Source of the DNA: Siphonodentalium dalli
Taxonomy: Eukaryota > Mollusca > Scaphopoda > Gadilida > Siphonodentaliidae
DNA length: 64,000 nt
Reading direction: 5' to 3'
Assembly: GCA_032622095.1 (NCBI GenBank)
Contig: CP136068.1
Span: forward strand, 124,005,989 to 124,069,988
The notes under the pieces are model-generated. The model did no database searches and was not told the origin of the DNA. It saw nothing but the letters and a program-made list of their open reading frames with translations. Below are positions 56,590 through 64,000 of this stretch, piece by piece (the stretch's first letter is position 1; every line of letters starts with the position of its first letter). The translations under genes were made by a program, and so were the position numbers.

Positions 56590-57848
56590 TTTAGGACATG
56601 GGAATATTTTTTAATTGCGTGGCCATGAAATACTAATTCGTGGCCACGAAATAACTAATTCGTATCCACGAAATAACTAATTCGTGGCCATGAAATAACT
56701 AATTCGTGGTAACGAAATAAATAATTCGTGGCCACTAAATAACTAATTGTGATATACGATCGTCAGTCACTGTTGTAACGGAAGCGGATAGAGATTATCA
56801 GGTTGCAGTTGTCCACCATCTTGGCATGAGCCACGGCGATTTGAGATAAAGCGTGTTGCGTGGTGGCCCGTAAAACAAATTAAGTAATCACCCCTTTCAC
56901 CAACCCGATCCAAAGTTGCCGCCGTCCTGGGGGTGGGTTACATGGGCACCCACGACATTCAGTATATCTTGGGGGCCACCCTACAGCACCAATTATACCA
57001 CATCAAACGGTCGAGAAATTGTATAGGTGTCATATTTGAACCCTTCTGGGGGTGGCCATTTTGGATCGGGGATGGTGAAAGCGGGTGTACATTTAGTTTG
57101 TCTCAGGGGTCACCCTACATTCTCAATCTTTTGTATATATCTTCTAATTGTATCTCAATATCTATTTGATAAGAGAATAAACGTATTACATTACAACACA
57201 CTTATTCGACCTAAAATGGGGAGGGGATTCCATGGTACCATATATGGACCCCTCTGATCAGTTATCATTTTCGCTCGAGTGGGCTGAGGGTGTGAAAATT
57301 TAGCTTTCTTTGTGAACCACGGTACAACACTCTTTATTTGATCTATATCGGTCAAGTAACCGAGAAATAATGTGTACCCCATTTGACCCCTTCTGAGCGG
57401 CGACCATTTTGGATCGGGTTTGGTTGAAAGGGGTCAATATTTATAAGCTTGTTTTGGGCCCACCCTAAAACAAAACCTTATTTTACTTAAATCGGCCAAT
57501 ATGCCGAGAGAAATGGCATTCCCATTCGATCCCTTGTGGTAAAAACTAATGAATAGTCCGTTTGTCTTGGAGCCACCTGACCCGTGTTTCCCCGTTCTCT
57601 CTAGGATAGTTTATATATGACGTCCATACCCCCATAGAGCCCGGGTACCACGCCATAAGGGGTTTATAGTAGCTAATCTGCGATCGTACGTATTGTTTCT
57701 AAAACATCGTCAAGTCAGTGTAACCATACCATAAAGGTATCTGGATATATATGCAAACGTTAATCAGTTATTTCGTGGCCACGAATTAGTATTTCGTGAC
57801 CACGAATTAGTATTTCGTGAAATAAAAAAACAATTCTCATGTCCTAAA
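56590..57848. mobile_element. 1.26-kb inverted-repeat element with TTCGTGGCCACGAA arrays
   Basis: Ends TTTAGGACATGGGAATA / complement of TTTAGGACATGAGAATT. Next to each end lie tandem ~24-bp units built on the perfect palindrome TTCGTGGCCACGAA (56617-56755; 57770-57822). The interior holds 2-3 diverged copies of a CC-TTCTG-G-GGC-ACCATTTTGGATCGGG unit (57035-57440). TA flanks the GGACATG core on both sides. Non-coding. Confidence 0.65.
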
Positions 57849-58997
57849 CCAGCCACCGTAGCTTATGGAACATTCTGTTTTAGTATTAAATTTGGAGAAA
57901 CCCGACCAGCATCAACGTAACAACTACAACAACTCATCTATATGCCAATGATATATTTAGCCAAATAGATGTGGATAGGGTGGTATTGTTAAAAAATGTT
58001 AAACAATGTTATCATGTCCATGTTTATTGCTAAATATTGCTGGGCTTATATAGATGGTTGTTCTATAATTCCTGGTCGGGTTTATCCAAATTGGGAGTTT
58101 AAATTATGTTCATTAGAGTATAAAGAAAACACTTTCCCCGTCCACTCGATACCCCCCCCCCCCCGGGATACATGTTTCACATACTAAATTAACATCTTTG
58201 TCAACATAACAAATCTCTCCCTCAAATACTTTTCCACAAGAATAAAAATAAATTGTCAGTATAAATAGGCAAGACATCTCTGGACACTTTCTAAGAGATA
58301 ATTTATTTATAAGAAGATATATATGTGCATTATGTGCTTGGTCTTATATATATATAGTACAACACAGTAAGATACACGTGACACAGTGCGGGGACAATAC
58401 TGTGTCGAAGAACATAGTTAAGGGGACCCTTCCATCATCCTTCATAATGTATCATGAATCCATCTGTTGTGATAAACCATCGACTTAGGCATAATGGATC
58501 GTTCTCCCCAATAACATACTTGGCTTTGAACCGGCCATGGTATTTTCCCGTTAATGATATAGTGTCTATAGTCAGATGGTATTGGTTATGTTCAAATGGT
58601 GACACAGATATGAAACTGTACATGTACATGATCATTATAAGATCGAGAAACTTAGTCTAGGAAATTACCAGGAATTCACTGGAAATTGCAATTATAGCTT
58701 ATAGTGTCGTAATTCAACGTTTGCGTTTCCGATACAGTTACTAGTAATACCCAAATGTGAAATTTGAAATATACCTGGTCGTCAAAGTGAACTAGATGTC
58801 TTATTTGAGGTTAGCAACGGTTGCTAATCAAATACCACAATTGTGTACTAATCATTTATTGGTATTGCCTTAATTTAGTCAGTGTCTAATCACATGGTGC
58901 TGGCTTTATTCCAAGTTGGGCACATGCATGTCTAAACCTATATATTCAGCCATGTTCTGCATAGGCCACTGATCATTATAAGATCGGGAGACTTTGC
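57849..58997. other. Gene-free stretch with a 13-C run
   Basis: Poly-C at about 58152-58164 and a TATATATATA patch near 58345. Nothing else recognised. Confidence 0.4.
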
Positions 58998-59075
58998 CAC
59001 CGGACCCGATAGCTCATTAGTAGCGGTTACCTACTCGGAATGCAGGAACATGCATCTATGGTTGATACATATTTT
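58998..59075 (+). repeat. Possible tRNA-derived SINE head
   Basis: GACCCGATAGCTCATTAGTA is followed by GCGGTTACCTACTCGGAATG, and later by GGTTGATAC. This resembles a decayed tRNA (A box TAGCTC-x-TTAG; degenerate B box), as in tRNA-derived SINEs. Confidence 0.35.
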
Positions 59076-59114
59076 ACTCATTAAGCTCTACTCTAGTGGA
59101 AATTCGAATTTACT

Positions 59115-59343
59115 TGATTTTCACAGCTATTCACGAAGCGTGGAGATTAACTGTGGTCAGAATATTGATGGTGAATGTTGGGTTTCAGTCGCTGCACTGA
59201 AGTTGGTCAAATGTAACTGGCGTGGGAAGCGTGAAAGCAAAGCCTATACAGCTATAGTAAAGATCTCAGCTGCATCGAAATGTCCGTTTATCAGTAGCAC
59301 AAATCCTGCGAAAACACAGATTCTCTCAGTGCATGTGGGATAG
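59115..59343 (+). CDS. Unassigned open frame with possible acceptor
   Basis: After CTTGATTTTCACAG the frame reads YSRSVEINCGQNIDGECWVS, VAALKLVKCNWRGKRESKAY, then TAIVKISAASKCPF and ends VHVG-stop at 59343. Four cysteines and a reasonable acceptor suggest a possible terminal exon. No family recognised and no upstream exon found; it may equally be chance or part of a repeat. Confidence 0.22.
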
Positions 59344-60816
59344 ACTCATATGCCAACGATTGAGTTAATGACAGCGAACAACTACCATCTATACCTGTGT
59401 ATTTGTGACACTACATCCCGTTATGATCAACGATGTGGTTTTAAAACTAGTCAGTGGACAACAATACAGACAAGTATCAAATAAAACAATGATATAATAT
59501 GTAATCACATCGTGAACAGTCTTGTTGTGAATATTTTCATTTGATTGAACAGGCTGCATATTATCGAAACTACAAAACCATTCGACACTTACTTTTGCCA
59601 ATTACTGTATCTTGAGGCATAACTATATCATATGTTGCAACTATTAAATCACGGATAGTTACAGTGGGTCAAACACGAATTTCACTCGTGTTAAACTTCA
59701 TATATTTGCGCACGATTGCCAATAAGTGATATTACAATCAACGTTTGAGCATAACACGAAATTCTCCATAGGGTTAAGTGTTAAATTTGTATCGCAACTG
59801 TAGCCAGCAAGAATCATCTGATCACATCCATTCCTTTTAAAACTACGTCTGTGTTTCATACTTAGAATTTTTTAGTAATATCAGTACGCACATATCATCA
59901 TACGCGAAATGGCGCCATCTATCCAAAGTACTAGAATCTCCAACGATTTATGTTGGGGATATAAGATATTATGAAACGAGGTTGATAAATTTGATTGATA
60001 ACGTGTCGTAGACGAGTTGTGAATCAAATTTATGAAACGAATTCAACAAAATGTTATATCCCAACATAACGAGTTGAAGATCTTGTATATCAAATGAAAA
60101 AAGACCTAAGCTTTATGCCTTTTTAGCAAATCAAAATATTAAAAGAATCTGCAAAACGCATGCAAACTGTGTACATTTACACCGTTGACTGAGACGCTTC
60201 ACAACCGTCGCACACGACAGTATTTCGCGCTCTGGCTGGCGACGGAAAATATAGTCCCCCTCCTCAATTTGCCTCTTTGTTTTTGTGTAATTTCATTTAG
60301 AAACAACTATTTTTTTTTACAAGAATTTAACTTTAATGAACAAAGCAATCATTTTGCATTTTCTGGTGTTGGTGTCATGCGCTGCGTTTCGAAATAGTAT
60401 TAATCCGCCTGAATCACTGTAAAGATGCGCGATCATTTTTTTTTGGCGCGATGCTAAGTGATCCCGGGAAACACGTGTCTATCATAACTAGTGAGAGATA
60501 AGGAAATATGTAATGGTTTTTTTATATGATATAATAGGGGTTCCATGTGATATATATATAAATATGTCGTTCTATTCTTCCTATTTGTATACAACATTTA
60601 TGGCAATAACAGCTTTGGGCAGGATTATTCGCTATTCACTTCTGAACATCCTAGCCGAGTGTTCCACATCATTTTAACCCTTTCTATGCTAAATGTAGTC
60701 TCCCAGTCAGTTAAAAGTTTACACCAGAATGGTTTATTATTGAGTTGGAGGAATGTTAAGATGATAAAAGCAGACGACAGATAGATAAAAGTGCTAAAGG
60801 AGCTCTATTTATTGAA
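59344..60816. other. Gene-free stretch
   Basis: Near 59968-60050 AATTTGATTGATAACG / ATCAAATTTATGAAACGA forms a short inverted/direct mixture. Nothing else recognised. Confidence 0.35.
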
Positions 60817-60888
60817 GGAAATGTTTAGATACCTGTAATAAGCCCACAAAACGACCTCGTTTGTTGAACTTATTATTTGAACATTTCC
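60817..60888. repeat. Hairpin repeat related to 19909-19966
   Basis: GGAAATGTTTAGATA ... TATTATTTGAACATTTCC with the flank AACTACTCGTCAATGATG, inverted with respect to the first copy. Confidence 0.55.
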
Positions 60889-61053
60889 TATGGGATAACT
60901 ACTCGTCAATGATGCTTTAGTATAGAAAGTGTCAAATACGGCTATTATGTTTTTCGAGTCAAGTTTCATGTAAACATATAATCAATCTTATTTTTGGTGA
61001 ATATCCATTTTTAATTATTCAAACAACGCCCTAGTTTCTTCCTTGTTACTTAC

Positions 61054-61254
61054 CGGGGTATTTTTCTGCAACGTCGTTGATTAAGTTATACATGTGTTCG
61101 GTGTCCACCTTGACTAGGTCGTATCCCAGTTCCCGACATCGAGTGCTTGCAGCAGCATGTGTCCTCTGCTCCCTGTAGAAAATCAGCAGCTCAGTCCCAG
61201 TCACCCGATCGAACACTTGGATGTGTGATGACGTCACACGAGCCACTAGCCAGG
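61054..61254 (-). CDS. C-type lectin domain exon (N-terminal half)
   Basis: Minus strand: acceptor ATTAATCTCAG, donor CCCCG|GTAAGT, symmetric phase 1-1. It encodes VFDRVTGTELLIFYREQRTH, then AAASTRCRELGYDLVKVDTE and HMYNLINDVAEKYPG. This fits the first half of a CTLD: aromatic strand, A-x-x-x-C-x-x-x-G-x-x-L-x-x-(V/I)-x-(T/S)-x-E and the second helix. The WxG/WIG and terminal Cys half should lie in a further minus-strand exon below 61054 but was not found, nor was a signal peptide exon above. Secreted or membrane lectin-like function is presumed from the family only. Confidence 0.65.
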
Positions 61255-62162
61255 CTGAGATTAATATAACAAAAAAAAATTAAAATATTCACATTGTAGT
61301 CGATCAATAAAAAAACCGCAATAAAAAACAAAAACAAAAACATAAAGCAAAAGGAAACATACAAATCAAAACAGAGAAACAACAAAACATTTACCAGGAA
61401 ATGGCAGGAAATGTTCCGATTATTGAGGATTTTTACTGAAAGTATGAAAATATTATACTTTTGGTATGAAAACCTTATTTTATAATAAATGGGAATAAAA
61501 TAAAGTAACACCATTTAACACTCATTTGAGTTTTTATATTAGATATTGGATTGTGGTATATGACATGTCCAACTGGTATAGAGTGGGGAAGTGGGGGAGT
61601 GAGACACCAAACAGCAAACCACATGAGGCCGCGTCTCTGAATATATGTTGTTGTCCGTATGTTCTTGATCAAGCGCTAAAGCATTTAGACGTCGGTTGGT
61701 TGGAATCACGTCACGTGACATCACTCAAAATATCGAAATCCATTTTTTCAATGGAATATCGCCCACTAGAAAAATCAGTGTAAGTAGCATAACACCACTT
61801 CAGTTTTGTTTTGTCTAAAGCTAATCCCAGCTTCAAGTATGATCCAAGGTTTAAAGGCCCACTTAATTTTCGAACCCCCAGATCACATTGTATAAAATTT
61901 ATACCATATTATATACCATTTGAAAGAGGAAGCTTTCATACATTGTATTATCAACTTATCAACTGTGCTTAAGATTCATCTAGACTGTTCTGCAAAGTTA
62001 ATTATTTTCAATGGAAGGTGAATAACTCTATATCTTACTTTGAATTATGTTGCATTCTTGGAGCGAAACGGGTGAAATGTTTCTATATGATTTCAGCTAT
62101 TTTCTATTACACTATGGGAACCTTCTGAGACACCGACGTTCAAATGCTGATGAATAAGAGTA
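61255..62162. other. Gene-free stretch
   Basis: Would be intronic for a minus-strand lectin gene. The hydrophobic minus frame at 61191-61514 is in A-rich intronic sequence and is not a gene. Confidence 0.4.
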
Positions 62163-62400
62163 TACTAGCAGGTTAGCCCGCCACTGGTGGCGTTTGTCAG
62201 AAACATGACAATTTTCAAGTTTTTAAATTAATTTTTTAATTAATTTTTTAATTAATGTTTTAAATTATTTTAGTTTTTTCAATGAGTTAATATTAATTTT
62301 TTGTTAATGAGTTAATTGTGCATTTTTAATTTACTGGATTTTTTAATTAATTTTTTTGATGAATTTTTTAATTAAATTTTTGGTTTTTCAATATTTTACC
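62163..62400 (-). repeat. Inverse copy of the 32104-32225 repeat plus TTAATTTTT run
   Basis: CTAGCAGGTTAGCCCGCCAC is followed by an AATTTTTTAATTAATTTTTT run of about 180 bp. Confidence 0.55.
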
Positions 62401-62607
62401 CGATTAGACCTTATTTTACCCGATTAAGGTGAAGAAGACATACGAATCAGACAGCACGCAGTACCCGTCCCTAAAAGAGTCCGATGAAAATGTCCCCCGT
62501 TCCTAGGAACGACAGACATAACAATGAGACAACACGCATTTTTCTGCCTTTTTTAATCAAGATAAATGCATTTGGCCGTTGCGGTAAAGAGAACATAGCA
62601 TATGTCG

Positions 62608-62760
62608 TTTTTGGCATTCACGGCTATATTAACTAATGGTACCCGTCCCTAAAAGAGTCGTTGTTGTTGGCATTATGCCGTTGTTGTTGGCATTCACGGC
62701 TATATTAACTAATGTTACCCGTCCCTAAAAGAGTCATTGTTGTTGGCATTCACGGCTTGT
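62608..62760 (+). repeat. ~100-bp tandem repeat, about 1.5 copies, around CCCGTCCCTAAAAGAGTC
   Basis: GGCATTCACGGCTATATTAA CTAATG-TACCCGTCCCTAAA is seen twice and starts a third time. A further CCCGTCCCTAAAAGAGTC lies at 62466. Confidence 0.65.
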
Positions 62761-63076
62761 GGGCCATTTTCTCGCCAACAAAGTTCCCGTCATACAGATA
62801 TAAAAAATGTAGAGTTGAGTTACACCTCTAGGATCGGTCGTGAATCGATAGCGATGACTATAAAGAGCGTTAACCGGTTAAATCTCCCAATATGGAAGAT
62901 ATACGGAGCGTTGGTGTGTTAACCCCCAGTGCCATTTTTTGTGACTGGAAAGGGAGAAGCGGTTCTCTGAGCTTGTCCAAAATGCGACGTGGACGATACT
63001 CGTGGGTTTTTACCCTTATATACGAAATTTGAGCTCGATCCGCGCAACCGTTTTCGATTCTATGAAGTACCCACAT

Positions 63077-63079
<3 letters not shown>

Positions 63080-63157
<78 letters not shown>
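63080..63157. repeat. (AT)n microsatellite, ~38 units
   Basis: Uninterrupted AT dinucleotides following CACATACAC. The length is probably polymorphic. Confidence 0.95.
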
Positions 63158-63159
<2 letters not shown>

Positions 63160-63416
63160 GACCGTATATCAAGGCACTATAAAAAATAATCGGTGACTCA
63201 AAGATTAAATGGGCATTTAAAGGCCTTTGCGACAAGTGCTAGGCCAATAGAAAGTCAAATCGGATATGTGACATCTTTAAGATTGTTAAAGATGAGATGC
63301 GTCATAAGACACAGAGTATCGTGCCTGGCAAAACATTAGTTGGACATTTTATACAACATAATAATGTGACCCGCCATATCAAATCCAGTCGTAAGTCGGG
63401 ATTTTTTTACCCTGTG

Positions 63417-63483
63417 CCAATGCATTCTCTTATATATGCGAGTCGACCATAGGTCGCCTCGCATATATAAGAGAATGCATTGG
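63417..63483. repeat. 67-nt near-perfect palindrome, copy 3a
   Basis: Same sequence as copy 2a. Confidence 0.8.
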
Positions 63484-63693
63484 CCTAACAATTTTTTACA
63501 ATTTTAATAATTTGTTCTTGTATTCTTTAACAATTTTATTATTTCACCCATACAGAGCCCCAGACAAACATGAGCAGACGACACTCTTCTATATGCTTCT
63601 TTATATGTGTGGGGATCCCTGCAGGGTAATGGATGTTTTTTATTTTATGTCCTAAAAATTGTAAGAAACATTTATTTTTTAAAAATTGTTAGG

Positions 63694-63760
63694 CCAATGC
63701 ATTCTCTTATATATGCGAGGCGACCTATGGTCGACTCGCATATATAAGAGAATGCATTGG
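63694..63760. repeat. 67-nt near-perfect palindrome, copy 3b (inverted)
   Basis: Same sequence as copy 2b. Confidence 0.8.
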
Positions 63761-64000
63761 CACAGGGTAAAACAAATCCCGACTTACGACTGGATTTGCT
63801 ATGGCGGGTCACATATGGGTAGAATATTTCCCATTGCTTGATATTCCAATCAGTAATTAGTGGATCATTTGTTTTTAGACAACAGTAGCATATTTTTCTA
63901 CTTTTGGTCCAAATTTTGGTTTGAAATGGCTGTCAGTTGGACTTTTTTTAACAATAGGGAGTGTTCGGTTGGAAATATACAACTTCAGTTTGTGTGATCA

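Larger units (their letters stand above)
63366..63812. mobile_element. MITE with GTGACCCGCC ends, second full copy
   Basis: Nearly the same as 32929-33388, with ends GTGACCCGCCATATCAAATC and complement (one internal G/T change, CAGTCGTAAG instead of CAGTCGGAAG, present on both arms). It contains palindromes 63417-63483 and 63694-63760. AT on both sides; no longer target duplication seen. Confidence 0.75.

Noticed and set aside
61191-61514. Hydrophobic minus-strand frame resembling a membrane protein
   Set aside because: It is the A/T-rich intron sequence before the lectin exon, and the frame disagrees with the lectin frame.
62870-63235. Open frames with long YI repeats
   Set aside because: Translation of the (AT)n microsatellite.

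Overview
The window looks like a piece of a marine invertebrate nuclear genome, most likely a mollusc. It is AT-rich and gene-poor, has GT-AG introns of several kilobases, and carries repeat tails of the form GTTAAACCC(C)AATCAATCAATCA that are common in molluscan genomes. It is packed with non-LTR retrotransposon debris, hAT/piggyBac-like MITEs, foldback elements and satellites. No prokaryotic operon, CRISPR array or rRNA gene was seen. The taxonomic assignment is an inference.

The main gene is on the + strand and spans 1869-29091. Nine exons (1869-2243, 7878-7974, 11818-11949, 13227-13364, 14707-14765, 19706-19759, 26588-26701, 27687-27807, 28949-29091) join with matching splice phases into one 410-codon frame ending in TGA. 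The predicted protein is secreted. It has a signal peptide and a cysteine-rich PAN/apple-like region (exon 1), a short EGF-like segment (exon 2), two homologous six-cysteine EGF/EB-like modules on symmetric phase 1-1 exons (exons 3 and 4), an ILEI/PANDER-like domain of about 115 residues (FAM3-type superfamily) built from exons 5-8, and a short C-terminal tail with two Cys. Its introns are crowded with repeats.

About 41 kb downstream a second complete first exon (42715-43089) has the same length, the same mature cysteines and the same donor. It is preceded by a third, truncated copy (42495-42578). A tandem family of this gene therefore seems to exist here, but no later exons of the second copy were found before the window ends. 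A 2.86-kb hAT-like element carrying a nested 1.13-kb hAT element sits in the duplicated upstream region of copy 2.

Other coding sequence: one C-type-lectin-domain exon on the minus strand at 61054-61254; a decayed Crypton-type tyrosine recombinase at 30002-30932 (minus); non-LTR retrotransposon fragments at 2685-3340 (+), 9407-10235 (+), 14785-16905 (-) and 47372-50219 (-), all with stops, frameshifts or lost catalytic residues; and a coding-like segment at 51836-51964 that has been partly copied into an unusual palindromic CGCCGAAA-rich array (51940-54582).

Repeat architecture: a 67-nt near-perfect palindrome occurs six times, as inverted pairs in three MITEs (8.3, 32.9 and 63.4 kb) that have two different kinds of outer ends. 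There are two long satellites (58 bp x about 14.5 at 34.9-35.7 kb; about 365 bp x about 7 at 36.6-39.05 kb), a complex foldback at 5.3-6.8 kb, an inverted pair of 500-bp TTAA-flanked elements (170-671 and 18738-19237), and several smaller foldbacks and minisatellites. The remaining gene-free stretches show nothing I can name.
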